Positions 10,488 to 20,700 of a DNA stretch of 64,000 bases are shown one piece after another (positions within the stretch are counted from its first letter, which is position 1; each line of letters opens with the position of its first letter). The position numbers were made by a program, and so were the translations under genes. This DNA is from Alistipes montrealensis (GTDB lineage Bacteria; Bacteroidota; Bacteroidia; Bacteroidales; Rikenellaceae): positions 344,846 to 408,845 of the forward strand of contig NZ_JAGYXY010000003.1 in NCBI RefSeq assembly GCF_018362775.1. The letters are read 5' to 3'. The notes under the pieces are model-generated. The model searched no databases and was not told where the DNA came from. It was given only the letters and a program-made list of their open reading frames with translations.

Positions 10488-11510
10488 ATGGGGCAAAAAC
10501 GGCACAGATTCGGGACCGAAACTCTTCGGTCCGGCGCAGGAGAACTGACGCACGAGGCGCAGGCTCTCACGCGCGGCGTGGTGACGGCCCCGTTCCGGCT
10601 CAGGACCTACCGCCTGATCCGCAAAATCCTGATCGGATTTATTCTCGTGTCGATCGTCAACGTCGTCTTCTCCTATTTTTTCTACACCCCCAAAATGTAC
10701 CGCATCCTGCGCGACAACCGCGAGACGGTGATCAAATACCGCATCCTGCAAGACCGCATCCGCACCGCTCAACAGCGTGTCGACGAAATCCGCCACCGCG
10801 ACAATTACGTCTACCGTTCGCTTTTCTCGACCGATACGCTCTCGATCCCGGGCGTGTGGCAGCCCTACCCCGATTCGAAATACGCCTCCCTGGCCGACGA
10901 CGACTACGCACCGCTGCTGGTCGGGACCTGGCGGCAACTGGACGCACTGGCGCGGATGATCTATCTCGAATCGGTCTCGTTCGACGAGTTGCAGCAATTC
11001 TCGAAAAACAAGGAGCAGCTCTCGGCGGCGGTTCCGGCCATCTGGCCCATCGACCGCTCGGCATTGCATAACAACCACATCGGCGCTTTCAGCGCACGCC
11101 GCATGCACCCCGTATTGGGTTACATCCGGCCGCACACGGGCATCGACTTCGGCTGCGACCGGGGAACCCCGGTCTACGCCACGGGCGACGCCGTCGTCGA
11201 AATCGCCTCGGCCAACAGTTTCAACGGCGGTTACGGCAAACAGGTGCTGCTCAACCACGAATTCGGCTACAAAACGCGCTACGCCCACCTGAGCGAAGTG
11301 CTCGTGGAGCCCGGCGAACGCGTTACGCGCGGACAGATCATCGCCCGGACGGGCAATACGGGCCGTTCAACGGGGCCTCACCTCCACTACGAGGTGATCC
11401 ACAAAGGCGTGCCCGTCAACCCGATCAACTATTTCAACCGCGACATGAGTCCCGAGGAGTACGAACGCCTGATGGAGAACATCCGCGAAACCAATTTCGA
11501 AAAGCTCTGA
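10488..11510 (+). CDS. membrane-anchored M23 family metallopeptidase (first of pair)
   Basis: 340 residues. A basic N-terminal stretch is followed by one transmembrane segment (about residues 48-66), a periplasmic helical linker likely to form coiled coil, and a C-terminal LytM/M23 domain. The zinc ligands are intact: HTGIDF near 217-222 and HLHYE near 299-303, so it is probably an active peptidoglycan endopeptidase rather than a NlpD/EnvC-type activator that has lost ligands. It overlaps nothing and is followed after one base by a second M23 gene, so the two are translated from one mRNA. Confidence 0.9.
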   Translation: MGQKRHRFGTETLRSGAGELTHEAQALTRGVVTAPFRLRTYRLIRKILIGFILVSIVNVVFSYFFYTPKMYRILRDNRETVIKYRILQDRIRTAQQRVDEIRHRDNYVYRSLFSTDTLSIPGVWQPYPDSKYASLADDDYAPLLVGTWRQLDALARMIYLESVSFDELQQFSKNKEQLSAAVPAIWPIDRSALHNNHIGAFSARRMHPVLGYIRPHTGIDFGCDRGTPVYATGDAVVEIASANSFNGGYGKQVLLNHEFGYKTRYAHLSEVLVEPGERVTRGQIIARTGNTGRSTGPHLHYEVIHKGVPVNPINYFNRDMSPEEYERLMENIRETNFEKL

Positions 11511-11511
11511 C

Positions 11512-12462
11512 ATGGCAGGAAAGAAGGATTTAGAGCGTCTGCGCAGGCGCAAGCGGCGCAAGCAGCGGATTATCCGCGCCACGGTCCACCTCTTCGTGTG
11601 GCTGGGCATGGCCGTGCTCTACTACGTGGGCTTCTCGATCTTCTTCGACACGCCGTTCGAATACCAGATGAAGCACTCGACCGACCGCCTGCGCCGCGAA
11701 TACGAAGCGCTGGCCGAACGCTACGACTCGCTGCAAACGGTCCTCGGCAACCTCTCGGAGCGCGACCGGAACGTCTTCCGCATCCTCTTCGAATCGGAGC
11801 CTTACGACTTCGACTCGGAGCACGAAAAACGACTGAGTTCGACCTACGAAAAGATCGTGGGCCGTTCGACGCGCCAGCTCAAACGCGAACTGCGCGAAGG
11901 CGTGAACGAGATGGAACAGCGGCTCGAAGCGCTCAACGCCTCGTACCTCGAGTTGCAGGCGCGCATCGACACGGCGGGCCGCAAATGCGACAATATTCCT
12001 TCGATCCAACCCGTGATCAACAAGCAGCTGACGCTGCTCACGGCATCCTACGGCATGCGCATCCACCCCTTCTACAAAACGCTGCAATCGCACCAGGGCG
12101 TGGATTACACCATTCCCGAGGGTTCACGCGTCTTCGCCACGGCCGACGGCGTGGTGCGCGACGTGGGACAGCGCAATTCGACGCAGGGCCAGACCGTGGT
12201 GATCGACCACGGCAACGGCTACGAGACCTCGTACAGCCACCTCTCGAAGATCAACGTCCGCAAGGGCCAGACCGTGCGGCGCGGCGACATCATCGCCCTT
12301 TCGGGCGATACGGGCCTCTCGCTGGCCCCGCACCTCCATTACGAGGTGCGGCTGGACGGCATGCGCGTCGACCCGATCCACTACTTCTTCATGGAACTGA
12401 CCCCCACCGAATACCAACGCCTGATGCGCATTGCCCAGACCGGTATGCAATCGTTCGATTAA
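11512..12462 (+). CDS. membrane-anchored M23 family metallopeptidase (second of pair)
   Basis: 316 residues, same architecture as the preceding gene: Lys/Arg-rich N-terminus, transmembrane segment near residues 27-43, coiled-coil linker (NEMEQRLEALNASY) and an M23 domain with intact ligands HQGVDY (about 194-199) and HLHYE (about 274-278). The two proteins are clearly homologous and look like an old tandem duplication; they may act as a pair in peptidoglycan cleavage during growth or division. Followed after 12 bases by the YjbR gene. Confidence 0.9.
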   Translation: MAGKKDLERLRRRKRRKQRIIRATVHLFVWLGMAVLYYVGFSIFFDTPFEYQMKHSTDRLRREYEALAERYDSLQTVLGNLSERDRNVFRILFESEPYDFDSEHEKRLSSTYEKIVGRSTRQLKRELREGVNEMEQRLEALNASYLELQARIDTAGRKCDNIPSIQPVINKQLTLLTASYGMRIHPFYKTLQSHQGVDYTIPEGSRVFATADGVVRDVGQRNSTQGQTVVIDHGNGYETSYSHLSKINVRKGQTVRRGDIIALSGDTGLSLAPHLHYEVRLDGMRVDPIHYFFMELTPTEYQRLMRIAQTGMQSFD

Positions 12463-12474
12463 AACACGGTCGAT

Positions 12475-12891
12475 ATGGACAACGAATGGATTCGGAATTT
12501 TGGCTTTTCGCACGAAGAGGTCTTTCGGAACGCACAGACGCAACAGGTAATCCGGCACATCCGCGCCACATGGGGCGACGAACCTGAATTCCTCTGGGAA
12601 AAGTTCCCGGAAAACGCAGTCTTCCGGCGGCAGGACAACGCCAAATGGTATGCGGCGCTGCTGACGGTACAATCGGACAAACTGGGCTTCCCGACGGCAG
12701 AGCGAATGGAGATCCTCGACATTCGGGCCGATGCGGAAACCATGGCGCGGTCGCTCGACTTCGAGCGTTACTTCCCCGGCTACCACATGAACAAGCGCAC
12801 GTGGCTCACCGTCCGGTTGGACGGCGTCGTACCCTTTGCGGAGATCGCCGCGCTGATCGCCCGCAGCTACGAACTGGCGGCCAAAAAATAG
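12475..12891 (+). CDS. MmcQ/YjbR family protein
   Basis: 138 residues of the MmcQ/YjbR double-wing family. Typical signatures are the WGDEPEFLWEKFP segment, an aromatic KWYAAL strand, and the late FPGYHMNKRTWLTVRLDG. Function of the family is not established; a DNA-binding-like fold has been described. It sits between the M23 pair and the HAD gene in one direction with gaps of 12 and 6 bases. Confidence 0.82.
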   Translation: MDNEWIRNFGFSHEEVFRNAQTQQVIRHIRATWGDEPEFLWEKFPENAVFRRQDNAKWYAALLTVQSDKLGFPTAERMEILDIRADAETMARSLDFERYFPGYHMNKRTWLTVRLDGVVPFAEIAALIARSYELAAKK

Positions 12892-12897
12892 GATTCC

Positions 12898-13455
12898 ATG
12901 CAGATACGCCTTCTCTTGCTCGACTTCGACGGCACGCTGGCCGACACCCGGCGGGCCAACACGCTCTCCTACGTCGCCGCCCTCGGTGAAGCGGGTTACA
13001 CACTCACCGAGGAAGAGTATGCCGCCAACTATTTCGGAATGCGGTGCAACGAGTTTCTCACGCGGATCGGGATCGCCGACCCCGCCGAACGCGAACGGCT
13101 GCGACTGCGCAAGATCGCCCTCTACCCCACGTTTTTCGACACCGTGCGGCTCAACGAACCGCTGTGGGAGTTCTGCCGACGGTTCCGCGCCGACGGAGGC
13201 CGCGTGTGGGTGGTCTCGACGGGCAGCCGGGCCAATATCGACAACGTGATGCGCCACCTGGGAATTACGGACGGCGTGGACGGCATCCTCTCGGGCGCCG
13301 ACGTGGAGCACCCCAAACCCGCCCCGGACTGCTTTCTGGAAGCCATGCGCCGCGAAGGCTGCACGCCCCGCGAGACGCTGATCTTCGAAGATTCCGAAAT
13401 CGGCATCGAGGCTGCGCGCCGCAGCGGCGCGTCGTATTTCGTCGTGAAATTATAG
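12898..13455 (+). CDS. HAD-superfamily hydrolase (phosphoglycolate phosphatase / beta-PGM-like)
   Basis: 185 residues. HAD motif I is DFDGTLADT with nucleophile Asp9 and acid/base Asp11; motif II is VVSTGS; motif III Lys is in HPKPAPDCF; motif IV is FEDSEIGIEAA. A helical cap between motifs I and II makes it subclass IA, so small phosphorylated metabolites are likely substrates. The last six bases overlap the 3' end of the convergent acetyltransferase gene. Confidence 0.85.
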   Translation: MQIRLLLLDFDGTLADTRRANTLSYVAALGEAGYTLTEEEYAANYFGMRCNEFLTRIGIADPAERERLRLRKIALYPTFFDTVRLNEPLWEFCRRFRADGGRVWVVSTGSRANIDNVMRHLGITDGVDGILSGADVEHPKPAPDCFLEAMRREGCTPRETLIFEDSEIGIEAARRSGASYFVVKL

Positions 13456-14016
13456 TTTCCGGATCACCCGGCAGGGATTTCCCACTGCAAGGACATTCGC
13501 AGGAAGGGATTTCGTGACCACACTCCCCGCACCGACCGTCGTCCCGTCGCCGATCTCGACCCCGGGCAGGATAACGCTCCGTCCCCCGATCCAGACATTG
13601 CAGCCGATCGTGACAGGCGCCGTCTGCGACCGCCACAACGGACTCTTTTCCGAAAGCCGTTCGGCAGGTTCCGTAGGATGAAACACAGTGTAGATATGTA
13701 CCCCGGGGCCTATTCCCGAATAATCGCCGATCGTGATCCGGTTGCAGTCGAGAAAGACGCAGTTCATATTGATCTCGACATTGCGCCCCAAATGAATATT
13801 CTCGCCGTAATCGACAAAGAAAGGAGCGGCGATCCAGACATTCCCGCCCCGCGAACCGAGCAGAAGATCGAGCAGTGCGGACAAACGGAGCGTATCGGTC
13901 GTCGGCGTAGCATTGTACTGCGACTGCAGACGCTTGGCTTCGTGCCAGCGCGCCAGCAACACGGGGTCCGTACAGTCATACGGCTCGCCCGAAAGCATCT
14001 TTTCCTTTTCAGTCAT
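13450..14016 (-). CDS. maltose/galactoside O-acetyltransferase family protein
   Basis: 188 residues, left-handed beta-helix acetyl-CoA transferase of the LacA/Maa/NodL type. The N-terminal mac domain (MLSGEPYDCTDPVLLARWHEA) precedes hexapeptide repeats (GGNVWIAAPF, CNVWIGGRSVILPG, IGDGTTVGAGS) and the conserved catalytic histidine is in VHIYTVFHP. Acetylates a sugar hydroxyl; exact acceptor unknown. It follows the AddB-like gene by eight bases on the same strand and may be co-transcribed with it. Confidence 0.9.
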   Translation of the reverse strand: MTEKEKMLSGEPYDCTDPVLLARWHEAKRLQSQYNATPTTDTLRLSALLDLLLGSRGGNVWIAAPFFVDYGENIHLGRNVEINMNCVFLDCNRITIGDYSGIGPGVHIYTVFHPTEPAERLSEKSPLWRSQTAPVTIGCNVWIGGRSVILPGVEIGDGTTVGAGSVVTKSLPANVLAVGNPCRVIRKL

Positions 14017-14024
14017 CGGTCGTC

Positions 14025-16865
14025 TTATCGTTTACAGATCAGGTTGAAATCGCAGAACTTGCAGGTGTCGGCGTCCTCGCATTGGCGGAACGGCACGGCT
14101 GGGTCGTATAACTCGGAAAGGGTCTCGCGGACAAGCTGTTCGAAAGGTCCGGCGTAGAGCGTATAGCGACCGCCGCGGACACCGGTTTCCCGGTCGTCGA
14201 GCGTCGGCAGGTAGTCGGGGCGGTTCATCGCCCGCACGTAGTAAAGCGCAGGCTCGGCGTCGACGCCCCGCGTCCGGTAAAGCATCATGGCATAGAGAAG
14301 CGTCTGGAGGATGTTCGAAAGCCGTTGTTTGCCCTCGCCGCGGAAAAGGCTCTCCACCCCGGCAAATTCCAGGTGCGGGGCCCCGGTCTTGTAATCGACT
14401 ACGCGCAGCGTCCCGTCGTCGAGGGCGTCGATACGGTCGGCGATACCCGCGAATTTGACCCGCATTTCGCGGTCCTGCGCCCGGAACGGAAACGAATACG
14501 CCACCTCCTGCTCCAAGCCCGTAACGGTGAAGCCGTCGTGCGCGGCATCGTAAGGCATCACTCCGCCGCGCAGGTAGCGGATGACGATATCTTTGACCAA
14601 CAGCAGGTTGCCCGTATAATCGTCGGTCGTGGCCGCAGGGTCCTGCAAATAATTCTCATTGATCGCCGCCTCGACCGCCGTTGCGATCTCTCCCGTGCGG
14701 ATCATCGCCCGCAGGGTTTCGCCGGGGTGCGCCTCGCCCACGATCCGGGCGTAGAGTTTCTGCACGGCGGCGTGGAGGATCGTGCCGAACATCGGGGCGT
14801 CGACCTCCTCGGAAATCTCGTCGTCGGCCTGAAGCCGCGCCACGGAGTGGAAATAGAAGCGAAGCGGACAGGCCACATAGCGGAAAAATGCCGTCGGCGA
14901 GAGCGTAGCCTTCGATTCGGGATCGGTGAAGCGTTCGAGGCGTTGCAGGATACCCTCGTCCTTGGCCACCTCGATCGGAGCCGTTTCGGCGAGGTTGACA
15001 TCGACGCCCACCTCCACTTTGCGGACCGGAAATCCGCTCTCGTAATCGAGCTGGTAGATGTAACGGCTCGGCTCGCCGGTCGATTTGTCGTCGGCATGCG
15101 AACAGTAGAGCATCCACACCCGTCCGGCGCGCTGCACGAGGCGGTAGAAATAGTAGGCGTAAACCCCTTCGTGGTGCTCGGGCGTAGGCAGTCCGTAAGC
15201 CGCCCGCAGGTTGTAGGGCACGAACGACGCCTGCGCCATGTGGTTGCCCGGGAAATTGTCGTCGTTCATCGAGAGCAGAACGACGTTTTCGAAATCGAGG
15301 TTACGCGTTTCGAGGATACCCATGATCTGCACTCCCTCCAGCGGCTCGCCTTCGTAGGGGATGCGCATGGTCTGCAAATGGCGGCGCAGCAGCGACGTGT
15401 AGACCTCCGGCGTCAGCGAAATGTCACATTCGTCGAGCGAGTTGCGGAGTTTGGAAATTTCCCCCGAAATTACGGCCAGAAACTCCACCCGCTGCCGCGC
15501 ATCATCGCCCTCGTAGGGCAACCGGGCCACAGCAGCCACCACCAGCAAGAGCCAGTCGGACAATTCGCGCCACTCGGCGGCGGGCGAAAAGATCAGCCGC
15601 AGCAGTTCGTTCCGTCCCAGCCACGCGGCGTCGACCGAAATGCGCCGTTCGCGCACGATTTCGTCCTGCATCGTCCGGGTCCCGCGGGCATCGCTGTCCG
15701 AGACATAGGGATGGGCGAGAATACCGACGGCGTCGGCATGGTAGAAGGTGCACCCCGCACCCTTTTTGCGGCGGTGGGCCTGCAACTCCACGAGGCGTTC
15801 GATAAACGTGTAGGCCAGGCTGGCCCGCAGCGGATAACCCATCGTGACGTTGACCTTCCCGATCTCGGGCGGCAGGGCGTAGAGCAGCGGCAGGAGCAGG
15901 TTTTCGTCCGTCAGCACCACCGCCGTACGTTTGTCCAGCGGCCCCCGGGCTGCCAGTTCGCGCAGGATCGCTGCGGCATGCTTGCACTGCACGGCATTCG
16001 ACACGGCGGCCACGGCGGTCAACTGCTTCGCCTGCCGCATGTTGTCGTGCGACACGGCTCCGCGCGGGGGAAACTGCACGACGTTTTCGCGGACGAACAT
16101 GCCGGCCTCCTGCTCGGGGTCGTCCTTGTAATAGGAGTCGTAATCCCAGTAAAAATCGGTTTCGGCGGCGGTCGAAAGGAATTTGAAAAGCAGTTTTTCG
16201 CACTCCGACAAGGCGTTGAAACCCGCCACGACGTACTGTCGCGGTTCGGGGAACGCATAACCGCCTTCGCGAATACGGTCGGCGGCGGCCCGCTGGACCA
16301 TGCCGTTGTAGGCGATACCCAGTTCGGCCAACCGTTCGCGGAAACGGCAGTAGACCGGTCCCAGCGTCTTCCAGATCGCCAGGAAGCGGCGCTTCTCCTC
16401 CGAGAGGTCGGCCTCGTCTGCGAGCGTCGACCAGAAACGCAGGATTTGCAACTGCGCAGGGGTGAGGTACGAAATATCGGCCTCGATTTCCTTGATCTCC
16501 GAGATGTTGCGGAACAGCATCCCAGCGTCGATCCGATACTTGTCGATGGTGTCGAAGTCCGTCAGGAGCATGTCGCCCCAGAAGTAGAATTTGTCGAACG
16601 GCTCGGCGTGGTATTCCGAATAGATTTTATAGAGTTCGGTGATCAGCCGTACGCGGTCGCCGGTCCTGAGACCCGAAATTTCGGCCATCAGGTCGTCGAT
16701 CGTCACCCACCGGGGCTGCCACATCGGACGCCCCGCGATACCCGTCAGGGCATCGACGAAAAACAGCCGTGCACGCCGCGACGGAAAGAGCATCGCCCTC
16801 TCGGAAAGCCCTTCGCCATAGCGTTCGTAAAGGTCCCGGGCGACTTCGAATAAGAAAGTTTTCAT
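14025..16865 (-). CDS. AddB-like PD-(D/E)XK nuclease with 4Fe-4S cluster motif
   Basis: 946 residues. ATG 16865 (MKTFLFEVARDLYERYG) is preferred over an in-frame upstream start that adds a low-complexity leader. The N-terminal two thirds resemble an inactive helicase-like AddB scaffold. The C-terminal RecB-type nuclease has RVVDYKTG (Asp/Lys near residues 822-824) and the AddB iron-sulfur pattern: one cysteine in ACPLRF near residue 664 plus Cys935-x2-Cys938-x5-Cys944. With the AddA-like gene 0.9 kb away on the opposite strand it likely forms the double-strand-break resection enzyme that loads RecA. Gene order (addB and addA on opposite strands with a DUF2807 gene between) is unusual for an obligate complex. 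Confidence 0.85.
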   Translation of the reverse strand: MKTFLFEVARDLYERYGEGLSERAMLFPSRRARLFFVDALTGIAGRPMWQPRWVTIDDLMAEISGLRTGDRVRLITELYKIYSEYHAEPFDKFYFWGDMLLTDFDTIDKYRIDAGMLFRNISEIKEIEADISYLTPAQLQILRFWSTLADEADLSEEKRRFLAIWKTLGPVYCRFRERLAELGIAYNGMVQRAAADRIREGGYAFPEPRQYVVAGFNALSECEKLLFKFLSTAAETDFYWDYDSYYKDDPEQEAGMFVRENVVQFPPRGAVSHDNMRQAKQLTAVAAVSNAVQCKHAAAILRELAARGPLDKRTAVVLTDENLLLPLLYALPPEIGKVNVTMGYPLRASLAYTFIERLVELQAHRRKKGAGCTFYHADAVGILAHPYVSDSDARGTRTMQDEIVRERRISVDAAWLGRNELLRLIFSPAAEWRELSDWLLLVVAAVARLPYEGDDARQRVEFLAVISGEISKLRNSLDECDISLTPEVYTSLLRRHLQTMRIPYEGEPLEGVQIMGILETRNLDFENVVLLSMNDDNFPGNHMAQASFVPYNLRAAYGLPTPEHHEGVYAYYFYRLVQRAGRVWMLYCSHADDKSTGEPSRYIYQLDYESGFPVRKVEVGVDVNLAETAPIEVAKDEGILQRLERFTDPESKATLSPTAFFRYVACPLRFYFHSVARLQADDEISEEVDAPMFGTILHAAVQKLYARIVGEAHPGETLRAMIRTGEIATAVEAAINENYLQDPAATTDDYTGNLLLVKDIVIRYLRGGVMPYDAAHDGFTVTGLEQEVAYSFPFRAQDREMRVKFAGIADRIDALDDGTLRVVDYKTGAPHLEFAGVESLFRGEGKQRLSNILQTLLYAMMLYRTRGVDAEPALYYVRAMNRPDYLPTLDDRETGVRGGRYTLYAGPFEQLVRETLSELYDPAVPFRQCEDADTCKFCDFNLICKR

Positions 16866-16991
16866 AGCAAAACCAATAAGCCCCCGCCCGAGGCGGGACG
16901 GTGGGGACGGGTCAAGCATCCACATGCCGCCGCAAACCGCATATACGCCGCCCGGCAGCAGGACGCCGCCCTGCCGGCATGACCGGAAACC

Positions 16992-17693
16992 TTATTCCAC
17001 ACGGGTTATGTCCCCGCCCATGAACTTCGATCCGCTGCGAACGATCGGCGGGACACCCTTGTAAGTGATCTTGCCTCCGGTCGAGGTCTTGCCCTGGAAA
17101 CGGTCGGTCACCCACAGCGAAGCGGAGCCCGAACTGGTAACGTTGATCTCGGCAGCCATCACCTCCAACCCTGCGGCGTCGAGTTTCCCGGTCGAGACAA
17201 ACAGCGAAAGGTAGCGCACGGCGCCTGTCAGCTTCGCCGAACTTTTGCCCGTGAGTTCCATCTTGAGGTCCTTGACATCCATCGCTGCCGTCACCTGCGC
17301 CATGCCGCCGACGGTCATGTCGAGCAGCGTCGCCGTGAGCGTTCCCTCGAACGTCGCAACGGCATCGGCGACGGCGATCCGCTCCAGCGAATTGTAGTAG
17401 ACCGTCACTGCGGTCCGCTCGGGCCTGCGGGCATCGGAGCGTTCCGAAATACGCAGCACTTTATCCTTCACCTCGGCGCGGAATTTGGTCGTATAGGAGC
17501 CTTTGGTGTCGTAGACGATTTTGGGGGCTTCGGTATCGGGAACCTGCACGAATTTAACGTCGAGCGGCGCCGATACTTCGACGGCGTTGAACGAGGTGAG
17601 CCATTCGCGGCGTTCCCCGGCTTCGGCGGGCTGCTGCGCCCGGCAGAGCACTGCGGCGGCCAGCATCACGGCCGTCAGAATCATTTTCTTCAT
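16992..17693 (-). CDS. secreted DUF2807 (GIN-domain) protein
   Basis: 233 residues with signal peptide (MKKMILTAVMLAAAVLCRAQ). The mature protein has the DUF2807 pattern: FNAVEVSAPLDVKFVQ at the front, then repeated short hydrophobic strands (LDMTVGG, LKMELTG, SAKLTG, INVTSSGSA) that would form a beta helix. Common in Bacteroidetes; believed to be periplasmic or surface adhesin-like, function unknown. Transcribed divergently from the AddA-like helicase and followed by the AddB-like nuclease. Confidence 0.85.
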   Translation of the reverse strand: MKKMILTAVMLAAAVLCRAQQPAEAGERREWLTSFNAVEVSAPLDVKFVQVPDTEAPKIVYDTKGSYTTKFRAEVKDKVLRISERSDARRPERTAVTVYYNSLERIAVADAVATFEGTLTATLLDMTVGGMAQVTAAMDVKDLKMELTGKSSAKLTGAVRYLSLFVSTGKLDAAGLEVMAAEINVTSSGSASLWVTDRFQGKTSTGGKITYKGVPPIVRSGSKFMGGDITRVE

Positions 17694-17724
17694 AACAAGG
17701 TCTTGTTTTACCTCCGCTAAATTA

Positions 17725-17732
17725 CAAAATTA
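17725..17732 (-). promoter_or_regulatory. -7 promoter element of the DUF2807 gene
   Basis: TAATTTTG on the minus strand, exact TAnnTTTG match, 31 bases upstream of the start codon. Confidence 0.5.
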
Positions 17733-17788
17733 TTGCGAAGTTCGGGATTTGTTTTGTATTTTTACCCTTTAAAAAGACATTTCGGACA

Positions 17789-20700
17789 GTGAGAGCGAAG
17801 ATTCTGAATGCGAGCGCCGGGTCGGGAAAGACCTACCAGTTGGCCTACAAATACGTCCGCGACGTGATCGGCCAGCCCGGTCTCTACCGCCATATCCTCG
17901 CCGTAACCTTCACCAACAAGGCTACCGAGGAGATGAAATCGCGCATCCTCAAGGAGATTCACGCCCTGGCGTCCGGCGCCGCAAGCCCTTATCTGGAAAA
18001 CCTCTGCCGCGAGTTGTCGCTCGACGAACGCTCCGTGCGCAAGCGCGCCGCCGAGGTGCGTTCGAAAATACTGCACGACTATTCGCGTTTCACGGTACTG
18101 ACCATCGACACTTTTTTCCAGCGCATCCTCCGGGCCTTCATCAAGGAACTGGGCATCGACCTCAATTACAACGTGGAGATCGAGACCTCTTCGGTGCTGT
18201 CGAAAGGCGCCGACACGCTCATCGAGCAGATCACCATCGACCGCGACCTACAGCGCTGGCTCACAGATTTCGTACAGGAGCGCATCGACGAAGGCCGCAA
18301 ATGGGATATCCGCGACGGCATTCTCTCGCTCGCAGGCGAGTTGTTCAAGGAGAAAAACAAGGATGCCCTGAGCCGCTCGCGGTCGCGCGAAGAGTTGGCG
18401 AAGATCGTCTCCCGAGCGACGGCGAACGCCGAAGCGACCAAAACGCAGATGCAGCAGACCGCCGCCCGAGCCGTCGGGATCATCTCCCGGGCCGGGCTTA
18501 CGGCAGCCGATTTTTCGGGCAAAAGCCGCAGTTTTGCCAACTACTTCTTTACGGTCGCCGCAGGCGAACTGAAGCCCTACGGCGCCACGGCGGCCAAAAT
18601 GGCGGCCACGACCGAGGGCTGGGGCGCCAAAGGATCGCCCGCGCAGGCGCTGGCCCCCGAACTGCAACCCCTGCTGCGCGAGATGTGCGACACCTACGAC
18701 GCCAACGTCAAAAGCTGGAACACCTGCGACCTGCTGCGCGAGAACTACCGCAGTTTCGCCCTCTTGTCGGACCTCTACGCCCGGGTGCAACAACTGTGCG
18801 ACGAACAGAACATGATGCTCCTTTCGGAGACCAAATACGTCCTTTCGGAGTTCATCGGCCACAACGACGCGCCGTTCATCTACGAAAAGGTCGGCAACCG
18901 CTTCGAACGTTTCATGATCGACGAATTCCAGGATACTTCGGCCAAGGAGTGGGAGAACTTCCTGCCCCTGCTGCAAAACGCCATGGCGCAGTCGGAGGAG
19001 ACCTCGGTGCTGATCGTGGGCGACATCAAGCAGTCGATCTACCGCTGGCGCGGCGGCGACTGGAAAATCCTCCACGACAAGGCCCAGCAGGCACTGGGTA
19101 AGGGCGACACCGAAGTCGAGGTACTCCGGGAGAACTACCGGAGCCTTCCCGCCGTGGTCGATTTCAACAACCGCATCATCTCGCATATCGTCGCCGCGGA
19201 CAACCTCGCGCTCAACGAAACCCTTTCGAAAGCGGCCGACGAGGGGGCCATAGACCCCGCAGAGACCGCAGCGTTGCGCGACACCCTTGCCGACGCCTAC
19301 CGCGAACATGCCCAGATACCCCGCCGCAAAGCCGAACACCCGGGCTATGTCTCGGTCGAGACCTTCGCCGAACAACCGCCCGTCGTGGAGCGCATATGCA
19401 CGCTGATCGACAAAGGGTTTCGCCCGTGCGACATCATGATCCTCGTACGCGGGGCCACCGACGGCGCAAAGGTCGCCGCCGAACTGCTCGACTTCAAACG
19501 CCGCAACGAAGAGCCGCGCTACCGCTTCGACGTGATGACGCAGGAGGCCCTGATCGTCGGCAACGCCCCCGTGAGTTCATTCATCGCCGCCGCCCTGCGG
19601 CTGGCGCTCAACCCCGACGATTCGCTTTCACGCGCCGTCTACAACCACTACCTCGGCCATCCGTTCGACCGCACGCTCACCGACGGCGAACGCGACTTCT
19701 TCCGCTCGATCCGGCTTCTCTCGCCCGAAGAGGCGTTCGAACGGATCGTCATGCAGCACACCCTGCAGGGCGACCGCCGGCAGACGGCCTACCTGCAGGC
19801 CATCCACGAGCAGATCATCGCCTTCTGCGCGACGAAGATCGCCGACATCGCACTTTTCCTGCGCTGGTGGGAAGAGACGGGCAAAAACCGCTCGCTGAGC
19901 GTCGACGAAAGCGCCACTACGGTCGAGATCACCACCATCCACAAAGCCAAGGGGCTCGAAAAACGGGCCGTCCTCATCCCCTACTGCTCGTGGTCGCCGG
20001 ACCCCAAGTCGAGCGGCACGGTGCAGAATATCGTCTGGGCCGAGGCCCGGGGCGACCAAGCGGAAGAGATCGGCCGCTTCCCGGTAAGATACAAGAAGGC
20101 GATGGCCGAATCGGGGTTCTCGGCGGAGTATTTCCGCGAACTGGTCTACGCCCACGTCGACAATATCAACCTGCTGTACGTGGCCCTCACACGCGCCGCC
20201 GAATCGCTCCACGTCTTCATCCCGCAGAAGGGAGGCCGCACGGTCGGAGGACTGCTGCTGCAAAGCATCCGCACCGACGGCGACAAAGCCCTGCTGGGCG
20301 ACACCGAAGGCCGTTACACTGCCGACGAGGCGGGCGAACACTTCGCTTTCGGGGAGTTCGCAGGGCCCGTCGCAGGCGGTGCGAAACGCTCCGAAGCGGA
20401 ACACGTCATCCTGGAGGACTACCCCACGGCACAGGCCGACCTGCAGCTCCGGCTCCCCTCACAGCGTTATTTCGAGGACGGCGGCGAGGTGGAACTCTCG
20501 CCCCGCAACCTCGGCATCCTGATGCACAAAGCCTTCGAGCAGGCCGACGACGAGGCGCAGATCGACGAAGCCGTAGCAGGCATGCAGGCCGACGGCACGC
20601 TGTCCGGGACTGAGGCCGAAACCCTGCGGCAGATGATCGCCCGGGCGCTCGCACAGCCCGAAGTCCGCGAATGGTTCGGCGGAGGCTGGCAGCGCGTACG

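Noticed and set aside
14325..16853. 842-codon open frame on the plus strand
   Set aside because: Antisense to the AddB-like nuclease gene, with composition typical of a shadow frame.
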